Positions 9,198 through 16,915 of a stretch of 64,000 nucleotides of DNA are shown one piece after another (position 1 is the first letter of the stretch; each line of letters starts with the position of its first letter). The translations under genes and the position numbers were made by a program. Source of the stretch: Rhodospirillaceae bacterium (GTDB lineage: Bacteria > Pseudomonadota > Gammaproteobacteria > Steroidobacterales > Rariloculaceae); NCBI GenBank assembly GCA_024638465.1, contig JAHEKF010000001.1, positions 1 to 64,000 on the forward strand, written 5' to 3'. The notes beneath the pieces are model-generated. The model did not search any database and was not told where the DNA came from. It worked only from the letters and a program-made list of their open reading frames with translations.

Positions 9198-10503
9198 GCT
9201 TCACCTCGCCGGCCTCGTCCACGGACCAGCTCGTCGGACCGTTGTAGTGCTGGTTCGGGAACGCGTTGGTGCTGCCGGGTACGCGAGAGGCGACACCGCG
9301 ATGCGCGATGATCTGCTCGCGCGTGGGTTGGAAATTGCCGGATTCGTCCCAGGCCCGGCTCTGCAGCACGGCGGGTCCGCCATCCCAGCGCCATGGCAGC
9401 CGGAAACGTGTGAACGCTTTCGGATGCACCGGATCCTGCAGCGCGGCCTCGGCCCAGGTCTGACCGCCGTCGGCGGACACGAGAACTTTGGAGATTCGCC
9501 CCGTCGCCGAATAGGCAACGCCGGAGATCTCGTAAAAGCCCGGCTCGCTCAGGTTAACGGTCGGTGACGGGCGCGTTATGAAGGATTTCACTTCCTGCAG
9601 GAAGTGAAATTTGTAGGCATCTCCACCCGGCAGGATCTGCGTGTACGTTCGTGCTTCGTAAATGCTCATGGACGGTTGAGTGACGAGTTCGATGCGCCGC
9701 AGCCATTTGACCTGCATGTTGCCTTCCCAGCCCGGCAGCAACAGTCGCATCGGGTAGCCGTTGCCCGGCATGATGCGCTCGCCGTTCTGGAACAGGGCGA
9801 TCATCGCGTCGTCGAGGACTTTACCCATCGGTACGCTGCGGTGGGGCGCGAGCGCGTCCGATCCTTCCGCGATGATCCACTTTGCCGCCGGATCGATGCC
9901 CGTCTCCTCGAGCAACGTCGTCAGCGGAATGCCGGTCCACTCGGCGCAGGAAACGAGGCCGTGGAGCTGCTGCACGGTGGCGTCCATCGCCTCGGGAGAC
10001 CAAAGCGGCGCGCTGTTACCACCGCATTCGACGAAAGCGAAGCGCGATTCCATTGGATAGCGCATCAAGCGATCGAGAGTGAAGCGCAACGGTTGTCGAA
10101 CGAGTCCGTGTATGACGAGCTGGTGCCGGTCGGGGTCGATATCGGGTGCGCCGGTGCGAGATATCACGCTGTGCAGCCCGTTCGGAGTGAAGGTGCCGTC
10201 GATCAGATGGTGCGGCGTTTTCGATTGCTGTCCGCGCGGCTCGCCGTTCGGATTCGTGATCTGGCGTACGACATGATTCTCGAATCGTGACGGTGACTCG
10301 TAGGGGCCGGTCGGTGTGCCCGGCGCGGCGCTCCACGGATCGTCGGTCAATGTCTGCGCTCGAGCCGCCTCGCTAAAGCTGTAGCCCGTCATGGCTGCAG
10401 CCAGCGCGGCGCCGCCGGTGAAGAAAGCACGACGATCGAACAATCCGTTCTCCGCCGCGGGCTGAAGATCCTCCCACCTGCTGGTGGCGCGTTTATCAGG
10501 CAT
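9184..10503 (-). CDS. SoxC-like sulfite/sulfane dehydrogenase molybdopterin subunit
   Basis: Periplasmic molybdoenzyme of the sulfite-oxidase fold. The start is set at ATG 10501-10503 behind GGAGGGGG; the frame is open 20 codons further but lacks a site. The 439 residues carry a TAT leader (FDRRAFFTGGAALAAAM), the cofactor-binding domain with the ligand cysteine in FVECGGNSAPLW, conserved PGNGYPMRLLLPGWEGN, and a C-terminal dimerisation domain (VLVSADGGQTWAEA). SoxC with SoxD normally oxidises enzyme-bound sulfane sulfur, but no soxXYZAB genes are in the window. Here it heads an operon for tricarboxylate transport and oxidation. It may oxidise free sulfite released from an organosulfur substrate; this is inference. 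Confidence 0.85.
   Translation of the reverse strand: MPDKRATSRWEDLQPAAENGLFDRRAFFTGGAALAAAMTGYSFSEAARAQTLTDDPWSAAPGTPTGPYESPSRFENHVVRQITNPNGEPRGQQSKTPHHLIDGTFTPNGLHSVISRTGAPDIDPDRHQLVIHGLVRQPLRFTLDRLMRYPMESRFAFVECGGNSAPLWSPEAMDATVQQLHGLVSCAEWTGIPLTTLLEETGIDPAAKWIIAEGSDALAPHRSVPMGKVLDDAMIALFQNGERIMPGNGYPMRLLLPGWEGNMQVKWLRRIELVTQPSMSIYEARTYTQILPGGDAYKFHFLQEVKSFITRPSPTVNLSEPGFYEISGVAYSATGRISKVLVSADGGQTWAEAALQDPVHPKAFTRFRLPWRWDGGPAVLQSRAWDESGNFQPTREQIIAHRGVASRVPGSTNAFPNQHYNGPTSWSVDEAGEVKHVYA
9585..9610. repeat. Perfect 26-bp palindrome inside the soxC-like gene
   Basis: The bases from 9585 to 9610 read the same on both strands: left arm ATTTCACTTCCTG, right arm its exact complement, with no spacer. 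It lies within the coding region (around the residues KFHFLQEVKSF) and keeps the reading frame. It could form a hairpin in the mRNA or be a protein-binding site. Confidence 0.85.
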
Positions 10504-10666
10504 TTCGCCCCCTCCGCGATGTTTTTGTCTGACATTACGGTACCACAGGAACGACGCGCACACGTTCTCTTAACGAGTTGTTAGAATCGATCAGGACCGC
10601 GAGAGGGGACGCGGTTGTCTCAAGCGGCACACAGGCGTCTCCGGCAGAACAAAAGGAGCGTCAGCC

Positions 10667-12655
10667 ATGTCAGATCCGACCGATCCGAAACCGGAATCTT
10701 TACCCCGTCGCGAGTTTCTGAAGACCGGGACGCTCGCCGGCGCCGCCGCGATCGCGGGTGCGAGCACTACGGCCGACGCGCAGAACTCGAGCGCCGAGTC
10801 GCGGCTCGCCGGGCAGACCGGTTCGACTCCGATCATGACTGCGGAGACGGAAGCCACGCCGCCGGCCGACGTGCAGGTCATCGCTGAGGACGAGCGCGGC
10901 GGCTCGGACTTCATGGTCGACGTATTGAAGTCGCTCGAGTTCGATTACATCTGCTCGAACCCGGGCTCGAGCTTTCGCGGACTGCACGAGTCGATTATCA
11001 ACTACGGCGGTAACGAGGCACCGGAGTTCATCACCTGCACGCACGAAGAGTCGTCGGTCGCGATGGCGCACGGCTACTTCAAGGCCGAAGGCAAGCCACT
11101 CGCAGTCATGGCGCACGGCACTGTAGGTCTTCAACACGCAGCGATGGCGGTTTACAACGCCTGGTGCGACCGGGTCCCCGTCTACATCATCCTCGGTAAT
11201 CACAGCGACGCTGCGATGCGCCGCGCCGCGGAGTGGTATCACGGCGTCCAGGACGCTGCCGACATGGTCCGCGACTATACGAAATGGGACGATAACCCAT
11301 GGTCGCTGGGGCACTTCGCCGAGTCCGCCGTGCGTGCCTACAAAGTGGCCATGACGCCGCCGATGGCGCCCGTCGTGCTAGTGCTCGACGGGCACCTGCA
11401 GGAAGACCCGATCAAGCGTGACGCAGCGATGCACATTCCGCGCCTCACGATACCCGTACCGCCGCAGGGCGAGTCGGGCGCCGTCGAGGAAGCTGCGCGC
11501 ATGCTCGTCGATGCCGAATTTCCGGTACTGGTCGCGGACCGCTGCGCGCGGACGCCGCGCGGGATGGAACTGCTCATAGAACTCGCCGAGACGCTGCAGG
11601 CGGCGGTGTTGGACCGCGGCAGCCGACTCAACTTCCCGACACGGCATCCGTTGAACCAGACGCATCGCTACTCCAACGGGCCGCCAGCGATGAACCGGCC
11701 GATCATCTCGCGCGCCGACGTCATACTCGGTCTCGAAGTCATGGACTTCTGGTCGACCGTGAACTCGCTCAGGGATCAGTTGCATCGATCCTACGCGCGG
11801 GTCGCGCAGCCCGACGCGAAACTCATTTCGATCTCGACCAGTGATCTCTACATCCGTTCCAACTATCAGGACTTCCGGCGCATGCAGGAAGTCGATCTCG
11901 CGATCGCGGCGGATGCCGAAGCCACGCTGCCGTCGTTGATAGAGGCCGTGAACCGACTGCTGACGCGCGGCCGCCGCCGCGAAATTGAAGCACGGGGCGC
12001 GCAGCTGGCTGAGGCCAGCCGCGTTGCCGATGAACAGTCGCGCGTCGCTGCAAGCTATGCCTGGAACGCGAGTCCGATTTCAACGGCGCGTCTTTGCGCC
12101 GAGCTGTATTCGCAGATAAGGGATGAAGACTGGTCGCTCGTGTCGAGTTATTACAGCGACGGCGGAGGCTGGCCGCGTCGTCTCTGGGATTTCGACAGGT
12201 CCTACCAATGGCTCGGTCACGCCGGCGGTGGCGGTATCGGTTACGGCGCACCCGCCTCGGTTGGAGGCGCTCTCGCGAATCGTCGTCATGGCCGCTTCTC
12301 TGTCGCGATTCAGACCGATGGCGACCTCATGTACGCGCCCGGCGTGCTCTGGACGGCGGCGCATCACGGCATTCCATTGCTTTCGGTCATGAACAACAAC
12401 CGCGCGTATCACATGGAGGTCATGCATGTGCAACGCATGTGCAACGCGCGCAACCGCGGGATCGATCGCGGTCATGTTGGCAGCGTTATTACGGATCCCG
12501 ACATCGACTACGCGAAAATGGTCGAGGGTATGGGCGTTTACACGGAAGGGCCGATCGACAAGCCCGCCGATCTCGGCCCGGCGCTGGCGCGCGCGATAGC
12601 CGTTGTGAAGCGAGGGGAACCGGCGCTCGTCGACGTCGTTACCCAGGTGCGATGA
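10667..12655 (+). CDS. TAT-exported thiamine-diphosphate-dependent enzyme
   Basis: Acetolactate-synthase/benzoylformate-decarboxylase-fold enzyme of 662 residues. It begins with a TAT leader (PRREFLKTGTLAGAAAIAG) and a linker of about 40 residues. The N-terminal PYR domain contains the cofactor-activating Glu in CTHEESSVAMAHGY (Glu127). The C-terminal PP domain contains TDGDLMY followed about 27 residues on by NNN, the metal and diphosphate site. No FAD-binding signature was recognised. Families with this fold decarboxylate 2-oxo acids, join or split carbonyl compounds, or desulfonate sulfoacetaldehyde, nearly always in the cytoplasm. A cytochrome c gene follows 4 bp later, which suggests a redox reaction in the periplasm. 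It diverges from the soxC-like gene. Confidence 0.82.
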   Translation: MSDPTDPKPESLPRREFLKTGTLAGAAAIAGASTTADAQNSSAESRLAGQTGSTPIMTAETEATPPADVQVIAEDERGGSDFMVDVLKSLEFDYICSNPGSSFRGLHESIINYGGNEAPEFITCTHEESSVAMAHGYFKAEGKPLAVMAHGTVGLQHAAMAVYNAWCDRVPVYIILGNHSDAAMRRAAEWYHGVQDAADMVRDYTKWDDNPWSLGHFAESAVRAYKVAMTPPMAPVVLVLDGHLQEDPIKRDAAMHIPRLTIPVPPQGESGAVEEAARMLVDAEFPVLVADRCARTPRGMELLIELAETLQAAVLDRGSRLNFPTRHPLNQTHRYSNGPPAMNRPIISRADVILGLEVMDFWSTVNSLRDQLHRSYARVAQPDAKLISISTSDLYIRSNYQDFRRMQEVDLAIAADAEATLPSLIEAVNRLLTRGRRREIEARGAQLAEASRVADEQSRVAASYAWNASPISTARLCAELYSQIRDEDWSLVSSYYSDGGGWPRRLWDFDRSYQWLGHAGGGGIGYGAPASVGGALANRRHGRFSVAIQTDGDLMYAPGVLWTAAHHGIPLLSVMNNNRAYHMEVMHVQRMCNARNRGIDRGHVGSVITDPDIDYAKMVEGMGVYTEGPIDKPADLGPALARAIAVVKRGEPALVDVVTQVR

Positions 12656-12659
12656 AACC

Positions 12660-13253
12660 ATGAGAAAAAAGATTCTGACGATCGCAGGCGCTTTCGCCAT
12701 GTTCGCGCTGTTCTCGATATCGACGCGGCTGGCTGCCCAGGAGGCCGGCCTGCAGCGCTACACCGCCAGCGGCTGCGCAGCCTGCCATGGTGCGTCCGGG
12801 CAGGGAAACAATCTCGGCCCGCGACTCGCCGGCAGCGGACAGCCGCTCGAGGCGTTCATCGACTACGTGCGCAATCCGGTCTGGTCGATGATCGCCTATC
12901 CGGAGGAGACCATCTCGGATGACGATCTCGATGCGATCCATGCCTGGCTCGCGTCGGTTGACATGGCGCCGCAGCGGGTCGGCAGCGCCGAGCGCGGCGC
13001 GATGCTGTATCGCCGTAACGGCTGTTATCAGTGCCACGCGAATGAAGGTCAGGGCGGCGCGCAGGGGCCGCGGCTCGGGCCGAACCCGATCACGTTAACC
13101 CGATTCACCTGGTACTCGAGGCATCCGGCTCGCGGCATGCCGCCTTACGCGGAGGCCGTGATGTCGGATCAGGATTTCGCGGACGTGCACGCGTTCCTCG
13201 CGGCGCGCCCGCAGCCGCCGTCGCTCGAGGATCTGCCGCAGCTTCGGCCCTAG
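12660..13253 (+). CDS. Diheme cytochrome c
   Basis: Periplasmic electron carrier of 197 residues with a Sec signal peptide (MRKKILTIAGAFAMFALFS) and two class I cytochrome domains. The first heme motif is CAACH near residue 39, the second CYQCH near 121; each lies in a repeat of about 80 residues (SGCAACHGASGQG and NGCYQCHANEGQG). ATG 12660 lies 4 bp after the stop of the exported ThDP enzyme, so the two are almost certainly co-translated and probably work together. The gene ends convergently with the aldo/keto reductase-like gene, sharing 4 bp. Confidence 0.9.
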   Translation: MRKKILTIAGAFAMFALFSISTRLAAQEAGLQRYTASGCAACHGASGQGNNLGPRLAGSGQPLEAFIDYVRNPVWSMIAYPEETISDDDLDAIHAWLASVDMAPQRVGSAERGAMLYRRNGCYQCHANEGQGGAQGPRLGPNPITLTRFTWYSRHPARGMPPYAEAVMSDQDFADVHAFLAARPQPPSLEDLPQLRP

Positions 13254-14173
13254 ACCTGGTCGATGTACTCGCGCATGAGCCGCCGATGATTCTCATCGGG
13301 CATGCGGCCGTAGGCGGCGTGAGCGTTCTCCGTCATGTGCGCCGGGTTACTCGTCTCCGTAAAGACGCAGGTTATGGTCGGATGCGCGAGGATGTACTTC
13401 AAAGAAAACTGCGCCCAGCTCGTGCAATCGAACTCGCTGGTCCACTCGGGTAACGGCACGCCTTCGAGTCGGCCGAAGTAGGCGCCGTTCATGAACGGCC
13501 GGTTCAGCAGTACTGCTAGCCCCAAGTCGGCAGCCATCGGCAGCAGCCGTTCCTCGGCGCGCCGCTCCGTAATCGAGTAGTTCATCTGCACGAAGTCGGG
13601 TGTTTCACGACCGAGGAACTCGATGAGCTGGTCGTAGCGCCCGTATTCCGACACCGTGACGCCGATGTAGCGTGCGCTGCCTTCTTCCTTCCAGTCCTTG
13701 AGATTGGGCCACTGTGTCTCGAGATCCGTCAGGCTGAAGATCTGCACGAGGTCGATCGTATCGCGTTGATACAGCTCCTGCGTCTGACGAAACTGGTCGA
13801 TGCCGGCCTGCTTGCCGGTGCTGTCGATCTTCGTCGTAACGAACAGCTCGTCCTTGAGATCGGGCAGGTTGATGACTTCGCCAAAACCCGCGTCATCGAC
13901 CGGATCGCGCGGCCAGGAATCCACTACACCGCCACCGGCGGCCGTCAGAGCGCGCAGCACGGCAGCGACCGGACCGGTGCCGTTCTCCGAGACCTCGGAG
14001 ACGACTTTGCTCGATCCCAGCCCGACTACGGGCAACATCTCGCCGGTCGTGGGCACGGGTCGCCGTGGCATGGTCTGCTGTGCGAAAACGCTGGCCGGAC
14101 CCAGCCCGGCGACGCCAACGGCCGACAATGCGGCCAACGCGTCGCGGCGAGTCATGGAGAAAGGATCTGTCAT
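13250..14173 (-). CDS. TAT-exported aldo/keto reductase-like protein, catalytic Tyr and His not conserved
   Basis: NAD(P)-linked reductase fold (TIM barrel) of 307 residues with a TAT leader (MTRRDALAALSAVGVAGLGP). Family landmarks are LPVVGLGSSKV near the start of the barrel, VVDSWPRDPVDDAGFGEV for the active-site Asp, and FVTTKID for the Lys. The usual Tyr of the Asp-Tyr-Lys-His tetrad appears replaced (D-S-W-P-R-D instead of D-T-S-P-M-Y). The usual DLVQVH motif reads DLVQIF, so the His is lost too. With no free NADPH in the periplasm, it may not be a standard reductase. It starts at ATG 14173 behind GGGGACAGCA. Confidence 0.78.
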   Translation of the reverse strand: MTDPFSMTRRDALAALSAVGVAGLGPASVFAQQTMPRRPVPTTGEMLPVVGLGSSKVVSEVSENGTGPVAAVLRALTAAGGGVVDSWPRDPVDDAGFGEVINLPDLKDELFVTTKIDSTGKQAGIDQFRQTQELYQRDTIDLVQIFSLTDLETQWPNLKDWKEEGSARYIGVTVSEYGRYDQLIEFLGRETPDFVQMNYSITERRAEERLLPMAADLGLAVLLNRPFMNGAYFGRLEGVPLPEWTSEFDCTSWAQFSLKYILAHPTITCVFTETSNPAHMTENAHAAYGRMPDENHRRLMREYIDQV

Positions 14174-14236
14174 TGCTGTCCCCTGCTTATTCGTTGTAAT
14201 GGGCCGATTCTAACATTTCGCGTAGCGGCCTAGCGC

Positions 14237-14268
14237 CCCGGTCCGGGGATCCGGATCCCCGGACCGGG
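14237..14268. repeat. Perfect 32-bp palindrome between cytochrome b561 and aldo/keto reductase-like genes
   Basis: The left arm CCCGGTCCGGGGATCC is followed at once by its exact reverse complement, with BamHI-like GGATCC units at the centre. It lies 20 bp after the stop of the cytochrome b561 gene and upstream of the aldo/keto reductase start, both on the reverse strand. A very stable GC hairpin could form. No T-tract follows, so termination would not be the classic intrinsic type; a dyad binding site is also possible. Confidence 0.85.
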
Positions 14269-14288
14269 ACGGCCCAGTGCGGCCTTCC

Positions 14289-14870
14289 TCACGACCGGCC
14301 TCCGGGCAGCATGCGCTCGAGCGTCCCGTCACGGCGGTGAAAGTGGTGGAACAGCGCGGCGCCGATATGGATCAGCAGCAGAATCCAGAGCAGCTTCGAT
14401 CCCAGGATCGTGCGATGGACGTAATCGAAGGCAACTTCCCATTCTTCCCAGGTCGTGTCGATTGTTGCCGCGATCCAGGCGAACAGGCGCGTATCGCCGA
14501 AGTTCGTTACTCCGAGGTAATCCGCATCCCGGTAAGTGCCGAGGTAGCCGGTTATCGGCATCGCGACCATGAACACATAAAGCGTCCGGTGAGACAGTCG
14601 TGCCGCAAAGTGCTCCTGCGGCGTCCCGGGAGGCGGAACCGGCAGCGAGTTCGTGAGCCGCCAGTAGACGCGCACGAGTATGAAGAAAGAGACGAGGATG
14701 CCGGAAGTGATGTGGATCTGGACAGCAATGTCGTTCGCGACCATGCCGTCGACCGTGAACCATATCGCATAGTAAGCCGAGCAGTAGGAGACGATGAAAA
14801 ATCCCGCGACCGTCCAGTGAAGGAACTTCGTCAGGCTGCCGAAACTATCGTTCGTGTTTCTTAAGGCCAT
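14289..14870 (-). CDS. Cytochrome b561-type di-heme membrane protein
   Basis: Inner-membrane b-type cytochrome of the bacterial cytochrome b561 family, which moves electrons between periplasmic donors and the quinone pool. Translation is set at ATG 14868-14870 after AGGGGAAGGT (193 residues); the frame extends 17 codons upstream without support. Four membrane segments are visible, with heme-ligand histidines in TKFLHWTVAGFF, VQIHITSG, LSHRTLYVFM and LLIHIGAALFHHF. It is well placed to link the nearby periplasmic dehydrogenases to respiration. It diverges from the FAH-family gene with 50 bp between the two starts. Confidence 0.88.
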   Translation of the reverse strand: MALRNTNDSFGSLTKFLHWTVAGFFIVSYCSAYYAIWFTVDGMVANDIAVQIHITSGILVSFFILVRVYWRLTNSLPVPPPGTPQEHFAARLSHRTLYVFMVAMPITGYLGTYRDADYLGVTNFGDTRLFAWIAATIDTTWEEWEVAFDYVHRTILGSKLLWILLLIHIGAALFHHFHRRDGTLERMLPGGRS

Positions 14871-14920
14871 ACCTTCCCCTAGAATGGCTCGCGCAGATAC
14901 GAACCGCGAGAGTAAAAGCA

Positions 14921-15949
14921 ATGAACATCAGAGTCACGACTCTTCTATCGATCTTGTTGGCCTCAATCGCCCTCCCGACTCAGGCACAGGTTTCGTCAGA
15001 ACCGGACACGCCGTTCAAACTGGCGACATTCGCGACGGGTGGTCCCGATCGCGTCGGGATCCTGATCGACGGTAGGCTGCTGGATATCCAGGAAGCCAAC
15101 AGCTACCTGATTGCCGAAGCCGGTGTCGATGGCGTCGACCTGCCGGCGGACATGAAGTCGCTCATCGAGCAGATGAGTGCAACGAAGCCGCGTTTGTTCC
15201 AGATGGCGAATTTTCTATCGGGCAGAGTGGCCGATCTCGATTTCGGCTATGACCCCTCTGAGGTTTCGATCAAGGCACCCATCAAATATCCATGGAACTT
15301 ACTTGCTGCGGGGCAAAATTACAGAGCGCATGCGGCCGAGATGGGCGGCAATTCCGAAATCGACCCAGACGATGACGATCCGTTCCTGTTCGCCAAGTCG
15401 CCACGTTCGTCGATCATCGACCCGGGACAGCCGTACCGGATTCCGGAGGGGCGCACGACCATCGACTGGGAAGGGGAGTTCGCGATCGTGATCGGCCGCG
15501 AAGCCAGGGACCTCACGCTCGAGAACGCGATGGATTACGTGTTCGGATTTACGATTCTTTTCGATGTCAGTGATCGCCTTGCACAGATTCCGATCGACGG
15601 CCGTTATGCGCGCGACTGGTTCGCAGGCAAGAGCATGGACGATTCGGCGCCGATGGGCCCGTATATCGTGCCGCTCGAGTTCCTGCCGAACTACGGCAAC
15701 ACGCGTGTCGTGACCCGGGTGAACGGACAGGTCATGCAGGATTCGGACACGTCCTACCTGATCCACGACGTCGAGAGAATCCTGCGTTATGCAACCGCCA
15801 TCATGACCTTCTGGCCCGGCGACATCATCGCGACGGGCACGCCCTCCGGCGTCGGCAATGGCCGCGATCCGCAGGTGTTCCTGAAGCCCGGAGACGTGGT
15901 GGAGATCGAGATCGAGGGTATCGGGACGCTCGTCACGCCGATCGAATAA
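14921..15949 (+). CDS. Sec-exported fumarylacetoacetate hydrolase (FAH) family enzyme
   Basis: FAH-fold metal-dependent hydrolase, decarboxylase or isomerase of 342 residues. A Sec signal peptide (MNIRVTTLLSILLASIALP, cut after TQA-Q) precedes a typical small N-terminal domain. The catalytic domain holds the metal-binding acids in DWEGEFAIVIGRE and the Asp of ILFDVSDR. It also has the WFAGKSMDDSAPMGPYIV segment and the closing ATGTPSGVG motif. The site looks intact, so an active periplasmic FAH-family enzyme is predicted. Relatives act on products of aromatic meta-cleavage, in line with galD and the amidohydrolase nearby. Export of this family is unusual. Confidence 0.85.
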   Translation: MNIRVTTLLSILLASIALPTQAQVSSEPDTPFKLATFATGGPDRVGILIDGRLLDIQEANSYLIAEAGVDGVDLPADMKSLIEQMSATKPRLFQMANFLSGRVADLDFGYDPSEVSIKAPIKYPWNLLAAGQNYRAHAAEMGGNSEIDPDDDDPFLFAKSPRSSIIDPGQPYRIPEGRTTIDWEGEFAIVIGREARDLTLENAMDYVFGFTILFDVSDRLAQIPIDGRYARDWFAGKSMDDSAPMGPYIVPLEFLPNYGNTRVVTRVNGQVMQDSDTSYLIHDVERILRYATAIMTFWPGDIIATGTPSGVGNGRDPQVFLKPGDVVEIEIEGIGTLVTPIE

Positions 15950-15957
15950 GTTCCGAA

Positions 15958-15991
15958 CGACCCGGGTCCCGCGATTACGGGACCTGGGTCG
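15958..15991. terminator. Strong hairpin between convergent genes
   Basis: Two 14-nt arms (CGACCCGGGTCCCG and CGGGACCTGGGTCG) pair around a 6-nt loop with a single G-T wobble. The hairpin lies 9 bp after the FAH-family stop and 10 bp before the end of the convergent sulfotransferase gene. It lacks a long T-run on either side, so it is a likely mRNA 3' stabiliser or weak bidirectional terminator. Confidence 0.65.
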
Positions 15992-16000
15992 TCGAGTTCG

Positions 16001-16915
16001 TCAATGGTAGGCGCCGCCGAATTCGTGCCATTTCGCGCAGTCCGGCGATAGATTCGCGCGCGCCGCCCGCTGATATTTTTCTATCTCATCGTCACTCAGC
16101 ATGTCGCGCCAGCGACCGTTTGTGCCTTTGTGGATGAAGCTCTTCATCCCACCCTCCAGTAAGTCCCGGAATCCCGGTGACAGGCTGTCGGCGTTAGTCT
16201 TCATGTAGTCGAAGGTGCAGTGCTCGACGATGTCAGGCCATTTTTCTTCGTCAATCTCGAGATCGACAAACGCGGCCATCTTGCGGATCGTGCCCTCCAT
16301 GTCCGCTTTCAGATCGTTGAAATGGACCAGCATGATGTTCGGCGTATGGCGAATTTCCCACCACGACTGAATATGATCGAAGTAGGGCCAGTCGTAAAAG
16401 TGGCTGCCGTTGTCGACGAATTCATGGAAGAACTCTCGAACGTCTTCGCAGGGAGGATGCGCTTCAGGGCCTACTCGATTCGGCAGGGTATTGAGAATCT
16501 CCCAGAACTCATCCGTCTGATGCCGTAAATGATTGTGCAGGCTCCAGATTACGTCGCGGCCGTCGCGCGCTAGAAAGATGTACTTCGCCTTGGGCGACAT
16601 TCTTAGTGCATAGGCCGGCAGATGCGACTTGATGAATCGCCGGTGTTCCTGCGCCTCGAGCATCTCCAGGACGTCGTCCAGCGGCATTAACCGCATGTCG
16701 AGCCAGGGCGCGAGATCCATGGAGGCCGTTCCTTCCTGACCGTTGAAGATGATCTGCGCCATGATCTGCTGGGTCCAGGTCGTGCCCGACTTGGCCCAGG
16801 TGTCGATAACGATGTCGTCGTCGCGGAAATTGAACTTGTCCCAGCGATCGGAGTCCATGAGCGCGTTGTGCAGCTCTCGCGTCTTCTGAGGATAAACGGC
16901 TTCGGTTGCTTTCAT
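16001..16915 (-). CDS. Sulfotransferase (PAPS-dependent), second gene of a tandem pair
   Basis: Cytoplasmic transferase that moves sulfate from PAPS to an alcohol or phenol. The true start is ATG 16913-16915, which overlaps the stop of the upstream paralogue (ATGA). The longer open frame upstream is antisense or out-of-frame noise. The 304 residues show the 5'-phosphosulfate loop TWAKSGTTWTQQIM near residue 40, the 3'-phosphate region YIFLARDGRDVIWSLHNH, and the C-terminal dimer/PAPS segment FIHKGTNGRWRDMLS. The sequence is close to its neighbour throughout, so the pair arose by duplication. Acceptor unknown. Confidence 0.9.
   Translation of the reverse strand: MKATEAVYPQKTRELHNALMDSDRWDKFNFRDDDIVIDTWAKSGTTWTQQIMAQIIFNGQEGTASMDLAPWLDMRLMPLDDVLEMLEAQEHRRFIKSHLPAYALRMSPKAKYIFLARDGRDVIWSLHNHLRHQTDEFWEILNTLPNRVGPEAHPPCEDVREFFHEFVDNGSHFYDWPYFDHIQSWWEIRHTPNIMLVHFNDLKADMEGTIRKMAAFVDLEIDEEKWPDIVEHCTFDYMKTNADSLSPGFRDLLEGGMKSFIHKGTNGRWRDMLSDDEIEKYQRAARANLSPDCAKWHEFGGAYH

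Noticed and set aside
8670-10503. A full Sox thiosulfate-oxidation pathway
   Set aside because: Only SoxC- and SoxD-like genes occur, the SoxD is a short monoheme form, and no SoxXYZAB genes are present in the window.
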